From Planctomycetota bacterium (GTDB taxonomy: Bacteria > Planctomycetota > Phycisphaerae > WQYP01), in NCBI GenBank assembly GCA_021831565.1, contig JAKBMM010000024.1:1-42699 (forward strand): 42,699 nucleotides of DNA. The letters are read 5' to 3'. Position numbers and translations under genes: made by a program. The notes under the pieces are model-generated. The model made no database searches. It was given only the letters and a program-made list of their open reading frames with translations, and had not been told where the DNA came from. Shown piece by piece: positions 16,240 to 24,204 of this stretch; the stretch's first letter is position 1; the number at the start of each line of letters is the position of its first letter.

Positions 16240-19074
16240 TTATAGCGCCGCCGCCATTGGTTCGCACGGGAGTTTGTGCTTGAGATACCGCCCAGTATGG
16301 CTGTTCGGATCGGCCGCGACATCTTCCGGCGTGCCCGCAGCCACCACCATTCCGCCGCCCGCGCCGCCTTCCGGCCCCAGGTCCACGATCCAGTCGGCGC
16401 ATTTAATCACATCCAGATTGTGTTCAATGATGATGGTGGTGTTGCCGGCGTCGGTCAAACGGTTGAGCACGTTGAGCAAGTTGTGAATGTCGGCGAAGTG
16501 TAAGCCGGTGGTCGGTTCATCCAGCACATAAACCGTATGGCCGGTGGCCGGCTTGCCCAATTCCGTCGCCAGTTTTACCCGCTGCGCCTCCCCACCGGAA
16601 AGCGTGGTGCTTGCCTGCCCCAGTTGCACATAGGACAGGCCCACGTCATTGAGCGCCTGGAGCAGGGCGCGAATACCGGCGAAACTCTCGAAAAACTCCA
16701 GAGCTTCCTCCACCCGCATGGCCAGCACATCGGCAATGGATTTACCGCGATATTTCACTTCCAGCGTTTCGCGGTTGTAACGCGTGCCCCGGCACGCCTC
16801 GCAGGTTACGAATATGTCCGGAAGAAAGTGCATTTCAATGCGCTTAATACCCTGCCCCTGGCAGTTCTCGCAGCGCCCGCCTTTCACGTTGAAACTGAAC
16901 CGGCCAAGTTGGTAACCGCGCATGCGGGCTTCGCGCGTGCGGGCGTAAAGCCGGCGGATCAGATCGAACACTCCCGTGTAGGTGGCAGGGTTGCTCCGCG
17001 GCGTGCGCCCGATGGGAGATTGGTCTATTTCAATGACCTTGTCCACCAGCGCCAGACCGAGAATTTTCTGGTGTTTTCCCGGATGCTCCTTCGAACCATA
17101 AAGGTAACGCCGCAGAGCCTTGAGCAGAATATGGTTGACCAGCGAAGACTTTCCCGATCCGGATACGCCCGTTACACAGACCATGACACCCAGCGGGAAT
17201 CGCACGTTGATGTTGCGCAGATTGTTCTGGGCCGCGCCGCTGATTTCCAGGCATTTATCCGGAACCGTCGCCCGGCGCTGCGCCGGCGGGGGAATCTGGT
17301 ATTCGCCGGTGAGGTACTTGGCGGTGATACTTTCCCGCGAAACGAGCACCTCTTGTACCGTACCCTGCGCTACGATGCGCCCGCCATGCGATCCGGCGCC
17401 TGGTCCCACATCGATGAGCCAGTCCGCGGCGCGGATCATATCTTCATCGTGCTCGACCACAATGGTGGTGTTGCCGATGTCCGTAAGGTGCCGCAGCGTG
17501 CGGATCAAGCGGTCGTTGTCGCGTTGGTGCAGACCGATGGTCGGTTCATCCAGCACGTAACAAACGCCCACCAGACCGGAGCCAACCTGCGTGGCCAGGC
17601 GGATCCGCTGCGCTTCGCCGCCGGAAAGCGTACCGGTCTGGCGGTCCAGTGTCAGGTAGCCCAGTCCCACATCATTCATGAAGCCCAGGCGCGATCGGAT
17701 TTCCTTGAGCACCGGCGCCGCCACCACCGCCTGTTCGCCGGTGAAATTCAATTGCTCGAAAAACGTGATGCTTTCTCCGATGGTCAGCGCCGTAATCTGC
17801 CGGATGTTGTACGGACCTATTTTCACCGCCAGCGCCTGTGGTTTCAGGCGGTTGCCATGGCACTTTTCACAGGGCTGTTCGCTCAAATACTGGTGCAGCC
17901 GCGTTTTGATAAATTCGCTTTGGGTGTTTTCCCACCGCCGCTGCAAGTTGGGAAGAACGCCTTCAAACGCGGCGCCATATTTGGCCTTGTCCCTAGCCGT
18001 GGCGCCGCGCAGCAGAACGGCGCGGATTTTCGGCGGTATATCTTCAAACGGTTGATCTTCCGAAACACCGAAAGTCTCGCAGAAATGCCGCAGCAGCCGG
18101 TTGTAGTAAATGTTCATCCGTTTGCCGCTGTGGCGGAAGGCCGCTATGGCGCCATCCTTGAGCGATAAACTCGGATCCGGAACGATCAGATCCGCGTCGA
18201 ATTCAAGAAGGACACCCAGGCCGTCGCACTCGTCGCAGGCCCCGTAGGGACTGTTGAACGAAAACAACCGCGGCGAGAGCTCTTCCAGCGAGCTTTCCGG
18301 ATGATGGGGGCAGGCATAGCGCGAGGAATAGGGATGATCCTCCCATTTTCCATCCATTTCCATCGCCACGATCACCAGACCATCGGCCAGCTTCAGGGCC
18401 AGCTCGATGGAATCCGCCAGCCGCGTGCGAATTTCCGGCTTGATGACCAGGCGGTCCACCACGGCTTCCAGGGTGTGCTTGATGTTTTTATCCAGCACCG
18501 GGATGTCTTTGATCTCCCGCAGCTCGCCGTTGATGCGGCAGCGTACAAAGCCCTGTCGAGTCATGGCGTCGAGCACTTCGCGGTGCGATCCTTTTTGGCC
18601 TCGCGCCAGAGGTGAAAGTATCATGATGCGCTTTCCCGGCGGCCACTGCATGATATTTTGCACAATTTGAGATGCGCTCTGCGAGGCGATTGGTTCGTTG
18701 CATACCCAACAATGCGGCTTGCCTACACGGGCGAAAAGCACTCGCAGATAGTCGTATATTTCCGTCGTGGTGGCGACGGTCGAACGCGGATTGGCGCCGC
18801 CGCCGCGCTGTTCGATGGCGATGGTGGGAGGCAGTCCTTCGATTTCCTCGCAATCGGGCTTGTGCATCTGCTGGAGAAATTGCCGGGCATACGCGGAAAG
18901 CGATTCCACGTATTTTCGCTGGCCTTCGGCGTAAATGGTGTCAAACGCCAGCGAGCTTTTTCCCGACCCGGAAAGACCGGTGATCACCACCAGCTTGTCG
19001 CGGGGTATGTCGAGCGTCACACCTTTGAGATTGTGTTCGCCGGCCCCGACGATCCGAATATGCTTGAGCGCCAT
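16240..19074 (-). CDS. uvrA: Excinuclease ABC subunit A
   Basis: This 944-residue DNA damage recognition ATPase of nucleotide excision repair loads UvrB at lesions. Two ABC modules are visible: Walker A GLSGSGKSSL near residue 33 and GVSGSGKSSL near 620, each with an LSGGEAQR signature and a DEPT Walker B (DEPTIGLH and DEPTTGLH). Zinc-binding CDECDGLG lies in the first half, and CENCQGQG with CEACRGTRY in the second. The length is normal. The ATG at 19074 gives the usual start MALKHIRIVGA; 20 extra open codons upstream have no counterpart. uvrB and uvrC are not in the window. Confidence 0.98.
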   Translation of the reverse strand: MALKHIRIVGAGEHNLKGVTLDIPRDKLVVITGLSGSGKSSLAFDTIYAEGQRKYVESLSAYARQFLQQMHKPDCEEIEGLPPTIAIEQRGGGANPRSTVATTTEIYDYLRVLFARVGKPHCWVCNEPIASQSASQIVQNIMQWPPGKRIMILSPLARGQKGSHREVLDAMTRQGFVRCRINGELREIKDIPVLDKNIKHTLEAVVDRLVIKPEIRTRLADSIELALKLADGLVIVAMEMDGKWEDHPYSSRYACPHHPESSLEELSPRLFSFNSPYGACDECDGLGVLLEFDADLIVPDPSLSLKDGAIAAFRHSGKRMNIYYNRLLRHFCETFGVSEDQPFEDIPPKIRAVLLRGATARDKAKYGAAFEGVLPNLQRRWENTQSEFIKTRLHQYLSEQPCEKCHGNRLKPQALAVKIGPYNIRQITALTIGESITFFEQLNFTGEQAVVAAPVLKEIRSRLGFMNDVGLGYLTLDRQTGTLSGGEAQRIRLATQVGSGLVGVCYVLDEPTIGLHQRDNDRLIRTLRHLTDIGNTTIVVEHDEDMIRAADWLIDVGPGAGSHGGRIVAQGTVQEVLVSRESITAKYLTGEYQIPPPAQRRATVPDKCLEISGAAQNNLRNINVRFPLGVMVCVTGVSGSGKSSLVNHILLKALRRYLYGSKEHPGKHQKILGLALVDKVIEIDQSPIGRTPRSNPATYTGVFDLIRRLYARTREARMRGYQLGRFSFNVKGGRCENCQGQGIKRIEMHFLPDIFVTCEACRGTRYNRETLEVKYRGKSIADVLAMRVEEALEFFESFAGIRALLQALNDVGLSYVQLGQASTTLSGGEAQRVKLATELGKPATGHTVYVLDEPTTGLHFADIHNLLNVLNRLTDAGNTTIIIEHNLDVIKCADWIVDLGPEGGAGGGMVVAAGTPEDVAADPNSHTGRYLKHKLPCEPMAAAL

Positions 19075-19452
19075 GCGTTTGCTCCGGCGGAGCGATCTCG
19101 ATCCGCCCGTGCGTGCGACTGGGTGTGCTCGCACGCAAACAAGTAGCTATCGGAATTTCCGATCAGCCTGCAAACCCATTATATTACCCCTATTCCGCCG
19201 CCGATTCCAAGTCGTTAGGTTGCTCGGCACGTTTGGGCGCATCGCCGGCTCAAAAGCGAGGCGGGTATGGTGGAATTTTTCCCGGTTTGCGGCTATCTTA
19301 CTTTCTTTCTCCGCGGAATTAAGGCGTGGGGAGCCAGGCGGGGAGCGAGGGAAGAAAATATTCCCGCGTTGGCCGCTGGGAATGAATCATAGTGGTTTCA
19401 TACGAGAAACTATCTTTTTTTTTAAGATAGGGTATAATTGTGGAGTCCGGAT
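19075..19452. other. Divergent intergenic region uvrA / rpmI
   Basis: This 378-bp region shows no gene. It carries the rpmI promoter region at its right end (TATAAT at 19433-19438) and presumably the uvrA promoter on the other strand. I looked for infC, which normally precedes rpmI, and for an L20-binding leader pseudoknot; neither is apparent. Confidence 0.5.
19410..19438 (+). promoter_or_regulatory. rpmI promoter region: -10 TATAAT with upstream hairpin
   Basis: A perfect TATAAT occupies 19433-19438. Where the -35 box should be there is a 7-bp inverted repeat, CTATCTT (19410-19416) and AAGATAG (19424-19430), separated by seven T. No TTGACA-like box is present at 16-18 bp. With a normal start of transcription the mRNA leader before the rpmI start codon would be under about ten bases. 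Confidence 0.5.
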
Positions 19453-19656
19453 GTGCCAAAATTAAAAACACATAAAGGGATCAAAAAGAGGGTCAAGGTA
19501 ACCGCGACCGGCAAGGTGAAGTTTCACAAGCACAACAAGGGGCACCTGCAAAGCGGCAAGTCGGGAAACCGCCGCCGCCGGCTGCGGTCGACCACGACGA
19601 TTTCCGGTCCATATGCGGACAAGATGATTGCTCTGCTGGGTCCGGGTGCACGTTAG
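19453..19656 (+). CDS. rpmI: 50S ribosomal protein L35 (bL35)
   Basis: This 67-residue basic protein of the large subunit reads PKLKTHKGIKKRVKVTATGK from residue 2, then HLQSGKSGNRRRRLR, the standard L35 pattern. The start is a GTG at 19453, decided by the universal MPKLKTHKG beginning; upstream codons are in the promoter. TGGAG at 19441-19445 could act as ribosome binding site only if transcription starts early enough. rplT follows after 31 bp and pheS after that, so rpmI-rplT-pheS is one operon. infC is not upstream. Confidence 0.96.
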   Translation: MPKLKTHKGIKKRVKVTATGKVKFHKHNKGHLQSGKSGNRRRRLRSTTTISGPYADKMIALLGPGAR

Positions 19657-19687
19657 TATTCATGTATTGGCAAGAAGGGGTTTTTTC

Positions 19688-20068
19688 ATGCCTAGGGTCA
19701 GAATCGGCGCCGCCCGCCATCAGCGACATAAACGGCTGCTAAAGAGGGCGAAGGGATTTGTCGGCGGTCGAAGCAAATTGTACAAAACAGCCCATGAAAC
19801 ACTGCTGCGGGCGGGGGTCAATCGTTTCAGCGGGCGCAAGGAAAAGAAGCGTGATTACCGCGCCTTGTGGATCACGCGACTCAGCGCTGCGGCGGCTAGC
19901 CGCGGCCTGCGCTACAGCCAATTGATCGCCGGTCTGGCCAAGGCCAACATTACGCTCAATCGCAAGAGCCTGAGCGAAATCGCCATCGCCGATCCGGCCG
20001 CGTTCGACGCCATTGTTTCCAAGGTCCGCGCGGCGCTGGGCGTGGCCGCGCCGCAAGAAGGCGGATAG
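19688..20068 (+). CDS. rplT: 50S ribosomal protein L20 (bL20)
   Basis: This 126-residue protein binds 23S rRNA early in large-subunit assembly. The start MPRVRIGAARHQRHKRLLKR is close to the family pattern PRVKRGVxARxRHKK. GFVGGRSKLYKTA, RRAGVNRFS-like LRAGVNRFSG and KRDYRALWITRLSAA follow. The AAGGGG at 19674-19679 supports ATG 19688. In many bacteria L20 represses this operon by binding the leader upstream of rpmI; the short leader here leaves little room for that. The distance to pheS is 10 bp. Confidence 0.97.
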   Translation: MPRVRIGAARHQRHKRLLKRAKGFVGGRSKLYKTAHETLLRAGVNRFSGRKEKKRDYRALWITRLSAAAASRGLRYSQLIAGLAKANITLNRKSLSEIAIADPAAFDAIVSKVRAALGVAAPQEGG

Positions 20069-20078
20069 TTCCACCGAC

Positions 20079-21089
20079 ATGAATCTTGATGAACTATTGG
20101 CTGGTGCTCAAGCCGAGCTTACCACGCTCCATACCGCCCAGCAGATGGAGGCCTTCCGCATTAAATACCTGGGCGCCAAGGGTTTGCTCAAAGAGGCCAG
20201 CGATCATCTGCGCACCATCGCTCCCGAACAAAAACGCGAATACGGCCGCAAGCTCAACGAGACCAAACTCGCGATTCAAACCGGCTTCGCGGCCGCCCGG
20301 GAATCCATCGCGACCCGGTCGCCGGAGTTATCCACCGCTATCGACATCACCGAACCGGGGCGGATTCGGTCGGAGCCATACCGTCCCGGTACATTGCATC
20401 TGGTCAACCAGACCATCGACGATCTGACCGATCTATTCGCCCGCATGGGGTTTTCCATCGCCGATGGGCCGGAATTAGAAGATGAATTCCATAATTTCGA
20501 GGCTCTGAACGTTCCGCCGCATCATCCGGCGCGCGATCCCCTGGAAAACTTTTACCTGGAAAGGCCGGCCGGCGCGGCCCCGTACATGCTGCGATCGCAG
20601 ACCAGCAGTGTGCAGATACGTATTATGGAAACGCACCGCCCACCGATCCGAATCGTGGCGCCAGGGCGGGTGTACCGGCCGGACACTGTTGACGCCACCC
20701 ATTCCTGGATGTTTCATCAGTTGGAAGGGCTGGTGGTGGATCGGGATATCACGATGATCGATCTGAAAACCTGTATCGCGCTCTTTGCGCGTGGTTTTTT
20801 CGGTGCGGATGTCAAAACCCGTTTTCGTCCCAGTTTTTTTCCGTTTACCGAGCCCAGCGCGGAATTCGACGTACTTTTCCATTATCCCGACGGTTCCACC
20901 CGCTGGATGGAACTCGGCGGCTGCGGCATGGTGGACCCCAACGTGCTGACGATGGTCAAGATCGATCCGGAAATTTACACCGGCTTTGCTTTCGGCCTGG
21001 GGGTGGAACGCGTGGCGATGCGACGGCATGGGGTGGACGACATCCGCGCATTTTATGAAAACGATCTCCGGTTTTTAAGGCAGTTCTAA
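20079..21089 (+). CDS. pheS: Phenylalanine-tRNA ligase alpha subunit
   Basis: This 336-residue catalytic subunit of the alpha2-beta2 enzyme begins with a coiled-coil arm (residues 1-85, MNLDELLAGAQAEL), followed by the class II core. Visible are GFSIADGPELEDEFHNFEAL, PARDPLENFYL, LRSQTSSVQIR, the motif 2 region RFRPSFFPFTEPSAEF, and motif 3 GFAFGLGVERVAM. The length is normal. It is translated directly after rplT. The beta subunit gene pheT, usually the next gene, is not found here; a carbon-nitrogen hydrolase gene follows instead. Confidence 0.97.
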   Translation: MNLDELLAGAQAELTTLHTAQQMEAFRIKYLGAKGLLKEASDHLRTIAPEQKREYGRKLNETKLAIQTGFAAARESIATRSPELSTAIDITEPGRIRSEPYRPGTLHLVNQTIDDLTDLFARMGFSIADGPELEDEFHNFEALNVPPHHPARDPLENFYLERPAGAAPYMLRSQTSSVQIRIMETHRPPIRIVAPGRVYRPDTVDATHSWMFHQLEGLVVDRDITMIDLKTCIALFARGFFGADVKTRFRPSFFPFTEPSAEFDVLFHYPDGSTRWMELGGCGMVDPNVLTMVKIDPEIYTGFAFGLGVERVAMRRHGVDDIRAFYENDLRFLRQF

Positions 21090-21108
21090 TAAACGGTGGA
21101 GCAATAGA

Positions 21109-21129
21109 GCCGGCGGTCCAGCCGCCGGC
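21109..21129 (+). other. GC-rich hairpin between pheS and aguB
   Basis: GCCGGCGG (21109-21116) pairs with CCGCCGGC (21122-21129) over a five-base loop. It stands 20 bp after the pheS stop and 15 bp before the aguB start. No T-run follows, so intrinsic termination is doubtful; it may be a 3' stabilising structure or a leader element. Confidence 0.4.
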
Positions 21130-21143
21130 GTACGGAGCGGATC

Positions 21144-22031
21144 ATGCGGTCAACTGGTGAATTCCGCATTGGAATCATTCAAATGCGATGTTCCACCGAT
21201 CCGGCGGCAAACCGGAAAAAGGCTGTGGAACTGATACGCCGCGCCGCCGACCGCGGCGCTCAGGTTATCTGTACCCAGGAGCTTTTCAGCGGCGAATACT
21301 TTTGCCGGCGCCAGGATCCGGAATTGTTTGATCTGGCCGAACCCATTCCCGGCCCCAGCACGCAACTGTTTGGAAAACTGGCCGCTGAACTTCATACCGT
21401 GATCATTATTTCTCTTTTTGAACGTCGTGCACCGGGCGTGTACCACAATAGCGCCGCGGTGTTGGACGCGGATGGCGCCCTGTTGGGTGTGTATCGCAAG
21501 ATGCACATCCCGGATGATCCATTGTATTACGAAAAATATTATTTCACCCCGGGCGACCTGGGCTTTCAAGCGTTCGCGACCCGCTATGGCCGCATCGGCG
21601 TGCTGGTTTGCTGGGATCAATGGTTTCCCGAAGCGGCGCGCATCACCGCCATGCAGGAGGTGAGCATCCTGTTTTATCCGACTGCTATCGGTTGGCATCC
21701 GGCGGAAAAGGCCGAATTCGGCCAAGACCAGGTGGATGCCTGGCAAACCATTCAGCGCGCCCACGCCATCGCCAATGGCGTTTATGTGGCCGCTCCCAAT
21801 CGGGTCGGCCACGAAGGGCCGGTGGAGGGTGGATTGGAATTTTTTGGCAACTCGTTTATCTGCGATCCCTTCGGGCGGTTCCTGGCGAAGGCTTCCAGTG
21901 ACGGCGAGGAAATCCTGATTGCCGCGATTGATCCGCGATGCCAGGAAACGGTGCGACGGAACTGGCCGTTCTTCCGCGATCGCCGGATTGATTCTTACGG
22001 TCCGCTTCTGGAACGATTCCGATCCCGCTAG
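21144..22031 (+). CDS. aguB: N-carbamoylputrescine amidase
   Basis: This 295-residue nitrilase-superfamily hydrolase splits N-carbamoylputrescine to putrescine, CO2 and ammonia. The catalytic triad is visible as E46 in CTQELF, K119 in YRKMHIPDDP and C156 in LVCWDQWFPE. FFGNSFICDPFGR and the N-terminal FRIGIIQMRC are also typical of the aguB branch, as is the DDPLYYEKYYFTPGD stretch. The length is normal. GGAG at 21135-21138 supports the ATG at 21144. Agmatine deiminase follows directly, so the two make putrescine from agmatine. The arginine decarboxylase that would supply agmatine is not in the window. Confidence 0.96.
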   Translation: MRSTGEFRIGIIQMRCSTDPAANRKKAVELIRRAADRGAQVICTQELFSGEYFCRRQDPELFDLAEPIPGPSTQLFGKLAAELHTVIIISLFERRAPGVYHNSAAVLDADGALLGVYRKMHIPDDPLYYEKYYFTPGDLGFQAFATRYGRIGVLVCWDQWFPEAARITAMQEVSILFYPTAIGWHPAEKAEFGQDQVDAWQTIQRAHAIANGVYVAAPNRVGHEGPVEGGLEFFGNSFICDPFGRFLAKASSDGEEILIAAIDPRCQETVRRNWPFFRDRRIDSYGPLLERFRSR

Positions 22032-22058
22032 AGTATTTCTCGAAAATTCCTTTTTCAC

Positions 22059-23273
22059 ATGAAGACGCGAAAGTTTACCATGGCTATGGTCAAGGAAATA
22101 TCGGGACGATCACTTCCGCGAACACTGGGATACCGCATGCCCGCAGAATGGGAGCGGCATGCGGCGAGTTGGCTGGCATGGCCGCATAACCACCGGGACT
22201 GGCCCGGTAAATTTGCGCCGATTCCCTGGATTATCGCCGACATCATTCGGCATATCGCTTCCGCCGAAACGGTACACCTGCTGGTACAGAATAAGTCCCA
22301 GCGGCGGCAAGCGGAGCATTGCCTGGAGAAAAGCGATGCGAATCTCTCCGCAGTACGGTTTCATCTGCAAGAGACCGACCGTATCTGGACCCGTGATTCC
22401 GGCCCGATTTTTCTCACACGCAATACTCCCGCCATCTACCCGGACAGGCGCCTCGGCGGATCTGTTAAATCCGGGACAGATCGCAACCGACGCGCAGTGC
22501 GCCCTACCGGCCGAATCGCTGTGAATCAGCGGTTGGCGGCGGTCGGGTGGGCTTTCAATGCCTGGGCCAAGTACGGTAATTATCGCCGTGACCGCCGGCT
22601 GCCGGCATTTGCCGCGGACCTGCTGGGGGTGCCGCTGTGGACACCGGCGGCAACCGATACGCGCGGACGAATCCGACGCATCGTGCTGGAAGGCGGCAGC
22701 ATTGATGTGAACGGCCAAGGGTGCCTGCTGACCACACGGGAATGTCTTCTGGCGCGGGTGCAGCAGCGAAACCCCGGTTTTTCCCGACAGAAAATTGAGG
22801 AAATTCTTCGCGATTATCTCGGTGTGGAACGGGTGCTGTGGCTGGCGGGCGGCATCGCCGGCGATGATACGCACGGTCACATTGATGACGCGGCGCGGTT
22901 TGCCGGTCCGACGCTTATTCTAGCCTGCGTAGAGCCTAACCGGCGCGATCCGAATCATCGATCATTGCGGGAAAACTTCAAAATGCTGCGATCGATGCGC
23001 GATCATAACGACCGCCCGTTTGACTTGGCGGAACTTCCGATGCCGCGGCCGGTAGTTTTCAACCGGCAGCGACTGCCGGCCAGTTACGCCAATTTCTATG
23101 TTTGCAATGCCGGAGTACTCGTACCGGTATTCAATGATCCGGCGGATTTGCCCGCCCTGCGCGTGCTGGAGCAAGTGTTTGCCGGCCGGGCAATTGTTCC
23201 CATCTATGCGCGCGACCTGGTTTGGGGGCTTGGCACGTTGCACTGTATGACGCAACAGCAGCCGGCGGTGTAA
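22059..23273 (+). CDS. aguA: Agmatine deiminase
   Basis: This 404-residue enzyme converts agmatine to N-carbamoylputrescine. It belongs to the guanidino-group-modifying fold. Family blocks are YRMPAEWERHAASWLAWPHN near the start, TDRIWTRDSGPIFLT, GWAFNAWAKYGNY, LEGGSIDVNGQGCLLTT, GDDTHGHIDDAARF, and the C-terminal catalytic cysteine in LGTLHCMTQQ. The region between the SGPIF and WAFNAW blocks is about 30 residues longer than I expect and basic (RNRRAVRPTGR), and the usual GGGNIHC is changed to GLGTLHC. Starts at 22080 or 22086 fit the family N-terminus as well as 22059. It is in an operon with aguB. A CCCGATAGC palindrome follows directly. Confidence 0.94.
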   Translation: MKTRKFTMAMVKEISGRSLPRTLGYRMPAEWERHAASWLAWPHNHRDWPGKFAPIPWIIADIIRHIASAETVHLLVQNKSQRRQAEHCLEKSDANLSAVRFHLQETDRIWTRDSGPIFLTRNTPAIYPDRRLGGSVKSGTDRNRRAVRPTGRIAVNQRLAAVGWAFNAWAKYGNYRRDRRLPAFAADLLGVPLWTPAATDTRGRIRRIVLEGGSIDVNGQGCLLTTRECLLARVQQRNPGFSRQKIEEILRDYLGVERVLWLAGGIAGDDTHGHIDDAARFAGPTLILACVEPNRRDPNHRSLRENFKMLRSMRDHNDRPFDLAELPMPRPVVFNRQRLPASYANFYVCNAGVLVPVFNDPADLPALRVLEQVFAGRAIVPIYARDLVWGLGTLHCMTQQQPAV

Positions 23274-23275
23274 GA

Positions 23276-23295
23276 GTCCCGATAGCTATCGGGGA
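23276..23295. repeat. Intergenic palindrome, CCCGATAGC family, copy 3
   Basis: GTCCCGATAGCTATCGGGGA contains a perfect palindrome CCCGATAGCTATCGGG (23278-23293). It lies between the convergent aguA and YnbE-YdbL genes and may help terminate both transcripts, although no T-run follows. Confidence 0.7.
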
Positions 23296-23327
23296 GCGGC
23301 TTACTCCAATAGCGAGTCAATCTGGAA

Positions 23328-23987
23328 TCAAGCGGCCTTTTTTACCCATATCCATCGACCGGTGGAACGGTCGAACCGCTGAACCCATACGCCCGCCGGC
23401 AAATAGCGCAGACGGACATGGAAATAGACAAAACCGACTTGCGCCACCGACTGGCCGGTCCGGCGGGAGACAATCTCGTAAAGACGCCGGCGTAGGGCGT
23501 TGTCCCGTCTGACAAATCGCCGCCGCGGCCCACCCAGATGCCCGCGCGGGACCAAATAACCCGTGTGCGCCTCACCGACCAGATGAGCAAGAAGCAATCG
23601 TTTAACCCGTGGAAAATTTAGCCGGAGTTTGCGGAGAACCTGCGCTTTGGTCAACGACCCGCCGGCGGCGTCGGCGAACACAACGACTCTATCGCCGCCG
23701 GGAATCAGGCTGGAACTCGAACCGGGAGAAACCTTCCCCCGCGTTCGTGTGGCTGGCGGAGCGACCGGCTTGGACGGCGCGGTTTCCGCCGGCGCCGCGC
23801 CGGTGATGTATCGCATGTCATCGTGTGCTTCCTTAACCACCAGGGTCAGCTTGCCGGTGAGCTGAATATTCACCTGCAACGGTTTAGGCTGGCGAAGCAC
23901 CACTTCATTGTGGGTTCGGATGCATCCCGTCATGAAAAAAAGTCCCGTGGTCAAAATCACCGCAAAAATGGCGTGACGCCGGATCAT
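23328..23987 (-). CDS. Lipoprotein with fused YnbE-like and YdbL-like (DUF1318) parts
   Basis: This 219-residue protein has a lipoprotein signal (positive start MIRRH, hydrophobic core, lipobox FMTGC with Cys at about 22). Directly after it comes a YnbE-like segment: NEVVLRQPKPLQVNIQL, comparable to the EV...P...IN pattern of the E. coli lipoprotein YnbE. A Pro/Ser/Thr-rich linker of about 50 residues follows. The C-terminal half matches the YdbL pattern: LVGEAHTGYLVPRG, then RLYEIVSRRTGQSVAQVG, ending PAGVWVQRF and GRWIWVKK. In E. coli ynbE and ydbL are separate neighbours of ydbH; here they appear as one chain, with the YdbH-like gene upstream. It is predicted to be anchored in the outer membrane and to act with YdbH in envelope phospholipid transport. 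Confidence 0.78.
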   Translation of the reverse strand: MIRRHAIFAVILTTGLFFMTGCIRTHNEVVLRQPKPLQVNIQLTGKLTLVVKEAHDDMRYITGAAPAETAPSKPVAPPATRTRGKVSPGSSSSLIPGGDRVVVFADAAGGSLTKAQVLRKLRLNFPRVKRLLLAHLVGEAHTGYLVPRGHLGGPRRRFVRRDNALRRRLYEIVSRRTGQSVAQVGFVYFHVRLRYLPAGVWVQRFDRSTGRWIWVKKAA

Positions 23988-24048
23988 GGTTGATCTCCTG
24001 TTAAAGCTTGCTGTTCATTGTAACGCTGTTGTGCCGGAGCGGTAGACC

Positions 24049-24076
24049 GGTGAGTTTATAGCGGTGAGTTTATAGC
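24049..24076. repeat. Perfect 14-bp tandem duplication
   Basis: GGTGAGTTTATAGC occurs twice back to back (24049-24062, 24063-24076) in the 217-bp spacer between the YdbH-like gene and the lipoprotein gene. A plus-strand TATAAT at 24108-24113 lies nearby but faces no gene on its strand. Confidence 0.85.
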
Positions 24077-24204
24077 GGATCATCTGATACCGCTTATGTT
24101 TTTGGGTTATAATAGCCCGACGATGGGCCTCTCGATTGGCGGCACAACCCCACGCCGGCCGGGAGCGTTATCCTGCCCGAAAAAATTTCCGTTCGCGTGG
24201 CGTC

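Noticed and set aside
16537-18168. A 543-codon open frame on the plus strand
   Set aside because: It is the antisense shadow of uvrA, whose motifs are unmistakable; GC-rich codon bias opens the opposite frame.
19140-19450. infC hidden upstream of rpmI
   Set aside because: No frame in this interval shows IF-3 motifs; the interval is too short for the gene of about 500 bp.
24108-24113. TATAAT on the plus strand as promoter of a forward gene
   Set aside because: No gene follows on that strand; it would only give antisense RNA into the YdbH-like gene.
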